Source: Gerris lacustris
Lineage: Eukaryota > Arthropoda > Insecta > Hemiptera > Gerridae
Length of the DNA stretch: 64,000 bases
Direction: 5' to 3'
Assembly: GCA_951217055.1 (NCBI GenBank)
Contig: OX578285.1
Coordinates: 57,881,102 to 57,945,101 of the forward strand
Below the pieces are notes generated by a model. The model did no database searches, was not told the DNA's origin, and saw only the letters and a list, made by a program, of their open reading frames with translations. The position numbers and the translations under genes were made by a program. Of the stretch, positions 1 through 11,464 are shown in pieces. Each line of letters begins with the position of its first letter. The stretch's first letter is position 1.

Positions 1-360
1 AAATTTAATCATATACTAATTGCTCCATTTCGCTTTGGGCTATTTTGTTTCTGAAAATATATGTAAAATTTCATCGAAATCGGTCTCGTCTGCCAAATCT
101 ACGAGGTTTTGGCTTGGCTGCACAAGTCTGATCAGACTACAGCCAAACTATTTTATTACAACTTTTTTTGTAACCGTAAAACGAAACAACTAACAAATCG
201 AAAACACTGGACTAAGAAATTATGGATATGAGAAAAAGTTAGTACTAGTTGTATAGGACAGAGAAAAAAACGTGAGCCAAATTTCGTTAATATCGATTGA
301 TCTTTACTCAAGTTATCGTTCAGACATCGGACCGTCACTCACTAAAGAGTCACAGACAGA
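1..360 (+). repeat. Dispersed repeat family A, decayed fragment
   Basis: Positions 190-270 match, in the same order, a segment at 11,895-11,970 and the reverse complement of about 61,010-61,075 (shared words AACACTGG, CTAAG, TATGGATATGAGAAA). The start of the window (50-110) carries the phrase TTTCATCGAAATCGG, which recurs in other repeat families here. I see no coding potential. It looks like an old copy whose left end is outside the window. Confidence 0.5.
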
Positions 361-1788
361 CAGGAAAAGGTACATTTTCTATTTAACCGTAGAAAGCTCA
401 AGCTTTTACATCACTGCATATTTTAAATTTAGCTGCAAAAAAATTGTGTCCTATGCTTTATTACTGCAGGAATAATACTGTTAGGCCTGAGCAAATAAAA
501 TGGGGTGAAAGTAGAAAATTATGGATTCTTGTTAGATCTTAACAAATTTTCGAAGTCAAGCAGATTAATATGATTTAACTTTTTAGGAGATAAAGTACCC
601 ACTTTATCTCTTAAGTAGATATTGACTCAGCGGTAAGAGTATTAACGGATTTTTTTGTTGTCTAGTTTTTTTTTTTTTTTTTTTTGTTTTTTTTTATATA
701 TAGAGTAGTCCTAACGCTAAATTTGATGGATTTTCTCATTTTAAGGTTCCCTGAATCAAAAAAGTGTTTGCCTGTAATCTTTAGTCTGTGCAGACGCGCC
801 TAAAATACTGGTCCGATTTCAATGAAATTTGGCATACATTTTCTTAAGAATCATACCCCCAAAATAATTATTTTAGCTCAAAATTTGGGGTGCACCTTTT
901 CCGTTTTTTACACGGGAAAAATCTAGTTTACGAGATATTGATGAAAATAAATTTAATGAAAATGAAAATGGGAAACGCATTCTAAATAAAATGTAATGGC
1001 AACATTGGCTAAAAATTGTAAGCCGAGTTTAAATTTTTGTAGCGACACGGTAAGCGATTTTTTTACAATATGAAATACTAAGATATGTAATACAGTTTTT
1101 GTTACGAAACAGGACCAATTTTTTTTAACAATATAAAATCCAAAGACCTAAAAGAATTATTGTAAATATATTACTACAGATACGCTTGGCCGCTTGGCAG
1201 ACACTAAAAATAAAGAGTACTCGAATAATGAGATGTTTAGATTAATTATTTAGACTATATCTGACTTAAATTTTTAAAATTATTTCGGCTAACCAGGGAC
1301 AAAGATCAGCTATTCTGTACCGAATGACTAAAAATGTATCCAGATAAACAAATACATCATTTAGATTATCTATTTTGTTATTTTGTAGATTATTGTGCTA
1401 CAAGTGTATGCTATTTATAGTAGGGCAATATTTTTTTAACTAGGTACGTATAACAGAACTCCAAAATATTTCGAATATTCATATTATAGTGTATAATTTG
1501 TATTATACTATATAATATAGGTATTAATATATTTTTAGATTAAATGATATTTCTGTGCATTTGCAGAAAAGAGCAACATTATTAAAGAAAACAATAAAGT
1601 TCTAAGAATGATGGTGTTAAAAACAGTAAGACTCAGTTTCTTGTTGTTGTTGTTAAATGCAAAAAAAAGAGAGGAACCCGATCTTATCAAAGAGTTTCCC
1701 TGAATAGTTTTACTAGGACCGACGATGAGTTCCTCATTCACACTAGAGATTCCAGAATGCGATTCCCAAATCGAAGATTCTAACTTCT
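361..1788. other. Non-coding stretch with T tract and family A piece
   Basis: No gene is visible. There is a T-rich tract at about 668-697. A piece of repeat family A lies at about 720-910: GATGGATTT, then GTCTGTGCAGACGC, then GAAATTTGGCATACAT, in the same order as at 11,510-11,605. The rest is AT-rich sequence that I cannot assign. Confidence 0.5.
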
Positions 1789-2243
1789 ACAGTTTGTCGA
1801 AAGTAACCCACAGATAGCCCCAAATTAATTTGGACCGTCTGCGCTCTTTCATTTTTGCTAAATTCATAATTAAATTCAAGTAAAATAGACTCAATTGGTG
1901 TGGCACATAGCTTTCTCGCATCCTATCACGTATTTTATTGATTTTTACTACGTTTTTATTATTAGCTTGCTTGCTTGTTTGTTTGTTTGTGTGTCCAGTA
2001 CAAATCTTGCAATCGATTTTTAACTAACTGCCCGAGTAGCTAGACATTTGAAACTTTTAGAATAGCTCAGAACACGATGACAATGCATTATTTTAATAAT
2101 TTTAGCCATCTTTCAGCAGAATTTAATTAGTTTTTAGCAAATTTTGCTGTTTGAAAAATTAGCTGATGAATTTATCAGAAGTAAAAGAGCGCAGACGGTT
2201 CAAATTAATCTGGGGCTATCTGCGAGTTACTTCTGATAAACTA
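1789..2243. mobile_element. MITE with about 60-bp terminal inverted repeats
   Basis: The left arm (1,789-1,850) and the right arm (2,183-2,243) are inverted copies with a few mismatches; both contain the core GATAGCCCCA / TGGGGCTATC and GCGCAGACGG. The 330-bp interior has no open frame. A single arm of the same family lies at 21,785-21,835. The interior phrase CTTTCTCGCATCCTAT recurs inverted at 21,965-21,985 and 36,988-37,010. This is a non-autonomous inverted-repeat element; its superfamily is not clear because I could not fix a target duplication. Confidence 0.7.
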
Positions 2244-2475
2244 TAAAAGTTTCATACAAATCAGATGATATGTACTTATGAAGCTATAAGTGTAAATATA
2301 TGTAAGTTTGTACATGTATGTTGTGCATTCTCTTTTTCTTTTTTATTGGTGGAATATTGTTTTTCTTAAGTCTCTAAAATCAAATGGCTCTAGGTAAATT
2401 TTACGAGTTTTGTTTCTGTGTATTACACATCCTAATAATTTCTTCATTGAATCTCTGTCTTTATATTTATTTTAG

Positions 2476-2655
2476 AGATCGCTCAGAAAATCTTCAATAG
2501 ATGGTGAAGTTTTTATCAACTGGTTAAATAAAGTTAATAAAACGATAAAGGCGGCTCAAAACTCTCAGAGAAACGTTTTGCCGTTATTCTCGGCCAATAT
2601 GCTCGAGAACAAGAGAGGCAAGAATATTCTTTTGCCATTTCGCGTTTCCAATTAA
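2476..2655 (+). CDS. Possible 3'-terminal coding exon, gene unknown
   Basis: A pyrimidine-rich tract (2,452-2,473) ends in TTTTAG, a good splice acceptor. It is followed by 59 open codons and a TAA at 2,653-2,655, with AATAAA right after the stop. The peptide begins RSLRKSSIDGEVFINWLNKV and ends in KRGKNILLPFRVSN. It is basic, has no cysteine and contains one KR pair; I do not recognise a family. It lies outside the repeats described around it. Earlier exons would have to lie to the left, mostly outside the window. In DNA this AT-rich a 59-codon open frame is uncommon but not rare, so this is a candidate only. Confidence 0.33.
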   Translation, partial: RSLRKSSIDGEVFINWLNKVNKTIKAAQNSQRNVLPLFSANMLENKRGKNILLPFRVSN

Positions 2656-2801
2656 TAAAATAACCATGAAGATTTTATTCACCTCTAACCACCTAGAGTC
2701 CAATTTAATTATTTCTTTACTTTAACTTACAATTTTTAATTTTTCGACGCCAAAGAAGCTGATTGCTGATAAATGTGATCAACTCATTAAGTAATAGTAA
2801 T

Positions 2802-2850
2802 AATTGAAGCGAGCGTAGCGAGCTTCCTACATTCAACGAAATATGTTCCG

Positions 2851-2886
<36 letters not shown>

Positions 2887-3579
2887 AGTAACGTTCACGC
2901 GTGTGACGATAACTTGAGTAAAAGTTGACCGATTTAGTTGAAATTTGGTATACATGTTCCTCTTACTAATACTCAGGCTAAGTTCGTTGGACAGCGTGAT
3001 CCGTCCAAGAGTTCGCGCGCAACGCTCGCGTAAACGAGAGGTACAAAAATTAAATTGGAATTTCAGGACGGGAAAAGATTTTATCATCATCTATTCGATG
3101 AGACGAACATTATTTTCAAATAACATTTTTTACTAAAACCAACAGCGACACCGCTATGACTTAATAAAGATCGCTAAAACTATTAATGCGGACCTAAACG
3201 TTTATAATAGAGAAAACAACCTTTTTACCGATATCTTACGTTCTAACGTATCGATTTTAATAAAACTTCATTTACACCATCTAATGCACAATTGAAACAG
3301 GTATGCAAAATTTCAACTTGATACAAGCAAAATTCTTTGCGTAGTGACGAGATACATTTATAATAATTGTTTAAAAGCTACCGCGGGTGGTGAAGATTGT
3401 TATAGTCGTATAGGTTTGTTTAGGAAGTAAAGCTTTGTACCGAGTACCCCCACTCTTCCCTACACTAACCCTCTTCCACTTATCTTCAACTATGACATTC
3501 ATCATGATAAATAAATTTCAATATTCAGTATTTCATTGCAATACGATCGCTTCAATGATAGAGCCACGCGATGCCTAGT
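2802..3579 (+). mobile_element. Dispersed element family B, copy 1
   Basis: It starts with a near-palindrome (TTGAAGCGAGCGTAGCGAGC) and has a GTCT microsatellite at 2,855-2,886. The phrases GACGATAACTTGAGTAAAAG and GAAATTTGGTATACAT follow, and it ends with AGCCACGCGATGCCTAGT. The next copy starts directly after that end. Related copies or pieces are at 36,500-36,960 and, inverted, at 57,190-57,710. The short open frames inside come from the repeats and are not genes. The constant CTAG end followed by T would fit a Helitron-type element, but I see no convincing terminal hairpin. Confidence 0.7.
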
Positions 3580-3630
3580 TGAAGCGAGCGTAAGCGAGCT
3601 TCTTACCTTCAACAAACTATGCAACTTGCC

Positions 3631-3669
<39 letters not shown>

Positions 3670-4343
3670 GTGTAACGTTTACGTGTCCGACGATAACTTG
3701 AGTAAAAGTTGACCGATTTAGTTGAAATTTGGTATACATCTTCCTTTCACTAATACTCAGGCTAAGTTCGTTGGACAGCGTGATCCGTCCAAGAGTTTGC
3801 GCGCAATGCTCGCGTAAATGTGAGCTTCAAATTTAAAATTGGAATTTCAGGACGGGAAAAAATTCTATCATCACCAATCCAATGAGCCGAACATTTTTTT
3901 ACAAATAACATTTTTTAGTAAAACCAACAACGACACTGCTATGAATTAATAAAGATCGCTAAAACTATTAAAGCGGACCTAAACGTTTAAAATAGAGAAA
4001 ACAACCTTTTTACCGATATCTTACGTTCTAACGTAACGATTTTAATAAAACTTCATAGACACCATTTGATGCACAATTGAAACAGGCATGCAAAATTTCA
4101 ATTTGATACATGCAGTAGTTTGTTTGTAGCAAAGAGATACAAATTATAAATATTGAAATGGAGATGAAATGGTTAGAGGAATAGTAAGAATGCGGGGTGG
4201 TTCCCCTACTACTAGCCGCTGTACTACTACCAGACCCATTATCTATCAACTCATCATGATTCACGATAATCTATTTTTTCAATATTCAATACATATTTAT
4301 TACTATACGCTCGCTTCAATGATAGAGCCACGCGATGCCTAGT
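3580..4343 (+). mobile_element. Dispersed element family B, copy 2 (head to tail)
   Basis: It has the same order of landmarks as the copy to its left: GAAGCGAGCG start, GTCT microsatellite (3,630-3,669), GATAACTTGAGTAAAAG, GAAATTTGGTATACAT and the end AGCCACGCGATGCCTAGT (4,326-4,343). It abuts copy 1 with no spacer, so the two form a tandem head-to-tail pair. It differs from copy 1 by scattered substitutions and by its last 250 bp. Confidence 0.7.
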
Positions 4344-4550
4344 TTGTAGCAAAGAGATACATTTTACAATAATTGAAAAGGAGATGTGTGGTTAGAGGAA
4401 TAGTAAGATTCCCTTAATACTAGCCGCTGTACTACTACTACACCCATTATCTATCAACTCATCATGATTCATGACTATCTATTTTTTCAATATTCAATAC
4501 ATATTAATTACTATACACTCGCTTCAATGATAGAGCCACGCGATGCCTAG
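4344..4550 (+). mobile_element. Family B, partial third copy
   Basis: This repeats about 4,118-4,343 (TTTGTAGCAAAGAGATAC through GCGATGCCTAGT) directly after copy 2, with small deletions. Three successive units therefore share the same 3' end, as expected when elements insert repeatedly next to each other's end or when a unit is duplicated locally. Confidence 0.65.
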
Positions 4551-5690
4551 TAAATAATAGAAAAATGATAAGATGTGACAAGTAAAAGATATTACTTGCA
4601 TATTATTATTTGCATATAGATATATCTTAACATGTACCTACTTGCACTTACACATACTAATGTCTACATTTTTATAGGATTTATTGAATAGCAAATTTAT
4701 ACTAGTAGTCAATAGACGACAAACAATTGGGTATCTCGTGTGTTATCAGCTATTTTTGGATAATAAGTTTTGTTTTCGTATAATGGAAAAAAAACTATAA
4801 AAGAAGTAGTAGGGAGATAAACAAAATCATAATAGAACGTGGTGGCGGTGTCATGAAAGATTACGAGTTAAAAGGGTAACAAACTTTCTTAGAACACAGG
4901 AATAGACTTAAGCTTTTTCGATGAGAATCAGAGTTTTGTGATTTATTATTATTAATCTTTAATTATTTTTTTTATACCATAAAGAATTTTTTTTAACTAA
5001 ATTAATATATAATGATATGGGTAATTATTATGACCTACTATCCAAATTTCATTTAAGTCAGACGAGCAGTTTTTAAGATAATATGTTGCCACCAACGTTC
5101 ACCAACGTTAACAAGCAACGTTCACAAAAAGTTTTGACAGACCAACAGGGCTGATATTATTGATTTTGAAAACATTAATATTTCGGTCTTCGGAACGATC
5201 ACAATGCTTTCGATACCTTTTTAAGCTCGGAAGAAAAAAAAATATACAGTATGTCCACGGATGGAGTTGCCTATGGTGTAAATGCAAAAAAAAAAAATTC
5301 GATAAAAGTCATTCTTTAAAAAAGCTCCTGCATCTTTTCAAATGAAGATTTAGTATATTAAAAAATTTGTATAATGTACCCTGTGCCCAAAAACAGCAAT
5401 TTTTGAAAATGGGTACAAGAGGTAAGTAGGGTTAATATTGATTTTATAAGAAAAAAGTATTCTTTATAAAAAATTTTATTTGCCCTTCTTAAATAATTTT
5501 TGTTATAAAATAGCTAAAAAACGGATGCCCAAATTTACCCCCTCCCCTCCCTTTCAACAGTGTCCCGATATCCCCTTAAACCATAGTGTCCACACAATGT
5601 CGTTATTAATAGTTTTATAAAAATACCCTAAATACAGTTGTTATGTAGTCCAGGCAAATTAGTAAAAAAAAACAGCAAATGGAGGAAATA
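4551..5690. other. AT-rich stretch, nothing recognised
   Basis: I see no gene, terminal repeats or tandem array. A-rich tracts are at 5,227-5,240 and 5,286-5,300. A small direct duplication (CCAACGTTCACCAACGTTAAC) is at about 5,092-5,125. Confidence 0.5.
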
Positions 5691-5860
5691 ATTGAACGAG
5701 CGTAGTGAGTTCTTCATTTCAGAGACTTGTGCTTTGAAATGTTTGTCTAACGATAACTGGAGTAAAAATTGATCAATTTCAGCGAAATTTGGCTCATAGA
5801 TGCATTTCAGCATTTTTGAGAACTGTATAGTTTTTGAAAATTCCTCACTAAACATTTTTA
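5691..5860 (+). repeat. Dispersed element related to family B (5' part)
   Basis: It begins TTGAACGAGCGTAGTGAG and contains CTAACGATAACTGGAGTAAA followed by GCGAAATTTGGCTCATAG. This is the family B layout with many substitutions and without a long GTCT run. It leads straight into the 120-bp tandem array. Confidence 0.5.
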
Positions 5861-6480
5861 AGATGGCGGCCAATATGGGGTGGCGGGTTTTAGCCGGCAT
5901 AATGTGTTATACATCGTTTTGAAGGTCTTTTAGAGAAAGAAAAGAATATGTAACTAATCAAATTTCACACTTCATATTTTCAAGATGCGGCCAATATGGC
6001 GGACGACTAAAACAAAGTATTAGTCAGCTTAAAGTATTATACATCGTTTTAAAGGCCTTTAAGAGGAGGAAAATAATATTTAACTGATAAAATTTCACAT
6101 TTCATACTTTCAAGATGGCGGACGACTAAACAAAACGTTTTTAGTCAGTATGACATATTATTATACATCAATTTAAAGGTCTTGAAGTTTAGGAAAGGAA
6201 TATCTAAGTATTAAAAATTTCACACATAATACTTTCAATATGGCGGACTATTAAAAAAAATTTAATCTGCTTGGCATGTAATACATTAATCTAAAGGTCT
6301 ATAAAAGTAGGAAAAGAGTCAATAACTTTCAAATTTCATAATTTATATTTTCAAGATGGCGGCCAATAGGCGAATGACAAGACGTTTTTCGTCAGTATGA
6401 CATGTTATACATCGTTTTAAAGGGTTTAGAAGTAAGAAAAGAGTAAATAACTATTAAAATTTTACTCTATATATTTTGAA
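5861..6480 (+). repeat. Tandem array, about 120-bp unit with ATGGCGG motif
   Basis: About five degenerate units. The landmark TTTCAAGATGGCGG or a close variant occurs at about 5,861, 5,983, 6,112, 6,235 and 6,353. Each is followed by a phrase like TATGACATGTTATACATCG and then AAAGGTCTTTAAGA. The motif AAGATGGCGGC equals the consensus binding site of the YY1/Pleiohomeotic zinc-finger family; binding here is inference. No reading frame is conserved across units. Confidence 0.7.
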
Positions 6481-6984
6481 CCAATTATAGATAATTATTA
6501 TTTAATATAATTATTTCATACTAAGCAGTTTAAACAGGAAATTTATTAAACGTTATTTCATAGAGGTATTGCAGGCTCGCTATAATCGCACGTTTATCCA
6601 GGAATTGTAATAATGTTATTGTTGGCTCGCTGCGCTCGCCCTGTATAGACAGCATTTAAAATTAGTTTTCATTTAACTGATTTATTGAAGGTACGCTGCG
6701 CTCACCAGTTTATTTAGCATTTCTGGATGATGTTATGCCGTATAAACTTGCGAGCTTAGCGAGCCTGCATTAATTATAATAAATAATGATAACGTACAAA
6801 TACTTTATAAACAGGCGAGCATACAATAACTTTATTTAATAAATATTTACTACAAATTCTGAATCATACCGGGGAGCGTAGCGAGCCTTTTTTAATTTGA
6901 TTAAATTAGGTCTTAAAAATTTTATAAACAACCATAAAGAAACATATAAATTATTTTACTATGCGAGAATATCTAGATTTTATC
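6481..6984. other. Spacer with scattered GCGAGC near-palindromes
   Basis: Short near-palindromic words (GGCTCGCTGCGCTCGCC at 6,623, GCGAGCTTAGCGAGCC at 6,750, GGGAGCGTAGCGAGCC at 6,870) sit in otherwise very AT-rich DNA. The same kind of word heads family B. No gene is seen. Confidence 0.5.
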
Positions 6985-8824
6985 CCTCCCACTTATTTCT
7001 ATACCCCCTCCTCTTTGATAAGCTAATTTTAAAATATCCTAAAATTCCCCCCCCCCCTAAAGTAAAATATGACAAAACAATGCATAAAAACTATTACTGT
7101 ACTCTTAAAGAGCTTTTGCATCATCAATGGTATTCATTACATTGACCCCGTATTCATTACTTGTACCATACCCCTGTGTACCAAATTTAAATTTCCAAAA
7201 TTCATGTAGGCTGTCATTTTCTCCTTGCTTTGAAGTTCAAGTGGGCAAATTTTTATCGACATCGAACTAAAACAGTAGATTTGTATAAAGATAGCTATTG
7301 ATTTTTTATATATAGCTATAAATTTCCATTTTACCCCCTCCTAAATAAAATTGTACATAACAACAATTACTTTTCTCTTAAAGTGCTTTTCAACGATATG
7401 CATGATATGAAGGGAATCCATTACTTTGACATTTTTACTCCGTACCCCTTTGTACCAAAATTTAAATTTCGAAAATTCATGTAGACAGTGACCTCCCCCT
7501 TGCTTTGAAGGGAAAGTGAGTAAATATTCATCAAATTGGGATAAACTGTAGATTTATATAAAAGACATACCCTCATATAGACACACATGTTATATGATAT
7601 AGCTATATTTTTCCATTTTACCCCCTCCTAAATGAAAATACATACGACAAAACTGTACATAACAACAATTAATGTAATCTTAAAGAGCTTTTCAACGATA
7701 TGCATCATAAAGGGTATTCAGTCCTTTGACCCCGTATTCATTATTGTACCCTGTTCCCTGTGTACCAAAATTTAAATTTCGAAAATTCATGTAGACACTG
7801 ATTTTTTCTTCCTTTGAAGGTCAAGTGTGCATATTTTTGATCGAGATCGGACTAAAACTATGGATTTGTATAAAGAACATACACACATACGTTGAGTTTT
7901 AGATATATTTTTCCATCCCCCCCCCCTCCCTAAATGCACGTAAAAACAATTACTGTACTCTTATAGAGCTTTTCAACAGTATGCATCATGAAGGGTTTTC
8001 AACTTTGACATTTGTATCCCGTACCCCTGTGAACCAAAAATTTAATTTCGAACATTCATGTAGATAGAGATCTTCCCCTTGCTTTGAAGGTCAAGTGAGC
8101 AAATTTTCATCGAGAACGAATTAAAACTGTTGATGTGTATAAAGACCATAAACACATTCACACATACGTTGACTTTTATAGATATACATATACATTTCCA
8201 TTTTACCCCCCTCCTAAATGAAAATATGACAAAAACGAACTTAACAACAATTAATGTACTCTTAAAGAGCTTTCCAACGATATGCATCATGAAGGGTATC
8301 CATTACTTTGACATTTGTACCCCGTACCTCTGAGTACCAAAATTTTAATTTCGGAAAATCATGTAGGCAGTGACCTTCACCTTGTTTGGAAGAAAAAGAG
8401 TGTAAAAATGCATCAAACTGGGATACAACTGTAGAATTGTATAAAAGACATTCTCTCATATAGATACTCTTCTTTTTATATATAGATATAGTTATATTTT
8501 CCATAGATATAGTTATATTTACCCCCCTCCTAAATGAAAATATGACAAAAGTGTACATAACAACAATTACTGTACTCTTAAAGAACTTTTCAACGATATG
8601 CATCCCGAAGGGTATTCATTACTTTGACCCCGTATTCATTACTTGTACCCTGTACCCCTGTGTACCAAAATTAAAGTTTCGAAAATTCATGTAGACCTTG
8701 ATTTTGTCCTTGCTTTGAAGGTCAAGTGTGCAAATTTTCATCAAAATCGGGCTAAAACTGTAGATTTGTATAAAGAACAAACATATACACACACACACAT
8801 ACGTTGACTTTTATATATATAGAT
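6985..8824 (+). repeat. Tandem array, about 300-bp unit, six copies
   Basis: A C-rich landmark (CCCCCTCCTAAATGAAAATA or variant) recurs at about 7,025, 7,335, 7,620, 7,916, 8,206 and 8,521, spaced 285-315 bp. Each unit then has CTCTTAAAGAGCTTTTCAAC, ATGCATCATGAAGGGTA, TGTACCAAAATTTAAATTTC and GGACTAAAACTGTAGATTTG. The last unit ends at a short TA run near 8,820. Short open frames on both strands repeat with the array and show no sign of coding selection. Confidence 0.85.
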
Positions 8825-10150
8825 TGGCAGCTAGGGAGGTATTAAACATTTATTTTCATTTTTCAAAATAATCTGTTTACTAAAATTATATAATTAATAG
8901 TTTTAACTTAATAATAACTACGCAAATAAATAATTAAGCACTTGGTTATGAACTTAGAAATTCATATGGTGTTGTATGTGATTTGTTCGCTAGGGAAGTA
9001 ATACATTTTTTCAAAAAAATCTGTTTACTAAAATTATATAATTTATAGTTTTTAATTTAATTAAAACTACGCAAATAAATAATTAAGTTCTTTGGTTATG
9101 AACGTATGAATCCAAAAGGTGTTGTATGTGATTTGTTCGCTAGGGAGGTGATTTTCTATTATATTGGCCGCTAGGGAGGTATTAAAAATATTTTTTCATT
9201 TTTCAAAAAAATCTGTTTACTAAAATTATATAATTAATAGTTTTTAACTTAATAATAACTACGCAAATAAATAATTATGCACTTGGTTATGAACTTATAA
9301 ATCCATATGGTGTTGTATGTGATTTGTTCGCTAGGGAGGTGATTTTATATTATATTGGTCGCTAGGGAGGTATTACATTTTTTTTTTTCATTTTTCAAAA
9401 AAATCTGTTTACTAAAATTATATAATTAATAGTTTTTAACTTAATAATAACTACGCAAATAAATAATTAAGCACTTGGTTATGAACTTATAAATCCATAT
9501 AGTGTTGTATGTGATTTGTTCGCTAGGGAGGTGATTTTATATTATATTGGCCGCTAGGGAGGTATTACATTTTTTTTTTTTCATTTTTCAAAAAAATCTG
9601 TTTACTAATATTATATAATTAATAGTTTTTAACTTAATAATAACTAAGCAAATAAATAATTATGCACTTGGTTATGAACTTATAAATCCATATGGTGTTG
9701 TATGTGATTTGTTCGCTAGGGAGGTGATTTTATATTATATTGGCCGCTAGGGAGGTATTACATTTTTTTTTTTTCATTTTTCAAAAAAATCTGTTTACTA
9801 AAATTATATAATTAATAGTTTTTAACTTAATAACAACTACGCAAATAAATAATTAAGCACTTGGTTATGAACTTATAAATCCATATGGTGTTGTATGTGA
9901 TTTGTTCGCTAGGGAGGTGATTTTATATTATATTGGCCGCTAGGGAGGTATTACATTTTTTTTTTTTCATTTTTCAAAAAAATCTGTTTACTAAAATTAT
10001 ATAATTAATAGTTTTTAACTTAATAACAACTACGCAAATAAATAATTAAGCACTTGGTTATGAACTTATAAATCCATATGGTGTTGTATGTGATTTGTTC
10101 GCTAGGGAGGTGATTTTATATTATATTGGCCGCTAGGGAGGTATTACAAA
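8825..10150 (+). repeat. Tandem array, 191-193-bp unit with GCTAGGGAGGT
   Basis: The landmark GGCCGCTAGGGAGGTATTA starts at about 9,166, 9,358, 9,549, 9,742, 9,935 and 10,128, giving periods of 191-193 bp, with two shorter and more diverged units before 9,166. Every full unit has two copies of CGCTAGGGAGGT about 35 bp apart (after GATTTGTT and after TATATTGGC), a T-rich block and a long A/T segment. Units from 9,358 on are nearly identical, so homogenisation is recent. No open frame. Confidence 0.9.
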
Positions 10151-10465
10151 TATTTTTTTTAAAGTTCTTTTTATAATATAATATAATTTTTGGTTTTTAA
10201 TTTACTTAAAACCTTACATGAAAGTAGTTATGTATTTAGGTTATGCACATATGCTTTATGATGGCCTAGTTAATGACATGTTCGCTAAAGAGGTGTTTAT
10301 GGCATAAATTGGCCCTCTTTGTCTCCGTAGCGGACAGGCCGCTAGGGAGACTCGAGTGGTCGCTAAGGAGGTAAATTTACCTGGATTGGCCCTCTGGCCG
10401 CTAGGGAGACATGGCCGCTAGGGAGGTATTTGTGACAGAAAATGGTCGCTAGGGAGGCAAAAAGA

Positions 10466-10518
<53 letters not shown>
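10151..10518 (+). repeat. Diverged end of the GCTAGGGAGGT array, then (TA)n
   Basis: After the last regular unit the motif GCTAGGGAG or GCTAAGGAGG continues irregularly (about 10,271, 10,330, 10,350, 10,400, 10,415 and 10,447), mixed with GGCCCTCT words. A pure (TA)n run follows at about 10,470-10,518. The motif is kept while the spacing and the intervening sequence are not. Confidence 0.7.
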
Positions 10519-10521
<3 letters not shown>

Positions 10522-10855
10522 CATTTAAAATCAAAATTAATCTTCTCTCGAGAGGTCCCCTGACATTTCAAGTATTTAATAATTGCTTAGAGAACTTCAT
10601 GAAGAATTGGACTGTTCTTAATGTAAATCATAAGTCACATTTATTCTTATATTTATTTAATGAGACAAATATTTATAATAGTTCTGTAGTAAATCTTATC
10701 ATAATCCTCATAGTTGAAAGATTATTTGTGGTCTAACGAATTTAGACCACTTAAGTCTCTGTTATAGGATCATAAGAAATATTTTTGTTCATATTAAATA
10801 AATTGAATAGAATAACACGGTCGGTTGTTTTTACTGGTCTTATATTACTTTGCTT
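10519..10855. other. AT-rich stretch, nothing recognised
   Basis: No gene, inverted repeat or tandem repeat is visible here. Confidence 0.4.
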
Positions 10856-11140
10856 TGTAAGTTTCATCGCACACCTATTACCCCAATTTTGAACCACTTA
10901 CCGTCATTCAATCTTACCCAAATTTTGCACATAGATACAACTAAGGTGAAGAATACAGAAACCAAAAACAAAAAAACAAAAAAACAAAATGGCGTCAAAT
11001 TTATTTGCTTTTTAAGTTTCATCGCACACCTATTAGCCCAATTTTAAACCACTTATCGTCATTTAGTCTTCCCCAAATTTTGCATATAGATACAATTTAG
11101 GTGAAGAATACAGAAAGAAAAACAAAAAAAAAAAAAAAAG
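10856..11140 (+). repeat. Two tandem copies of a 115-bp unit, A-rich spacers
   Basis: AAGTTTCATCGCACACCTAT to GGTGAAGAATACAGAAA occurs at about 10,859-10,960 and again at 11,015-11,117. They are about 156 bp apart, with A-rich spacers after each. The copies differ at roughly one base in ten. No coding signal. Confidence 0.7.
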
Positions 11141-11464
11141 AGTCTGTTAGAGTCTGTGACTAGTTGCCAACTAGGCAACAACCCTTGACTCTTATAATTT
11201 TTAAAAAAAATTTTAATAAATTAACAAAAAATAGTTTGTATTAAACTTTTTGATTTTTAACACAAGACCTCGAATAAAGGTTGGAAGATGTCCCAAGTTA
11301 GGGACGAAATATCACCTTAAAAAACTTAATGAAGTAGTTTTCACTTTTTTAATACCCCTGAGGACCTAAATTTTTTAATATTATAAAAAAAAAAAGTTGA
11401 AAATAAGACCAGTTTTGAAAAATTGCATTTTTTTATTAATTATTACTATTTTATTTAAAGACAA

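Noticed and set aside
8042..8603. Open frames of 82 and 113 codons on the minus strand
   Set aside because: They fall inside the 300-bp tandem array, repeat with it, and are not preserved between units.
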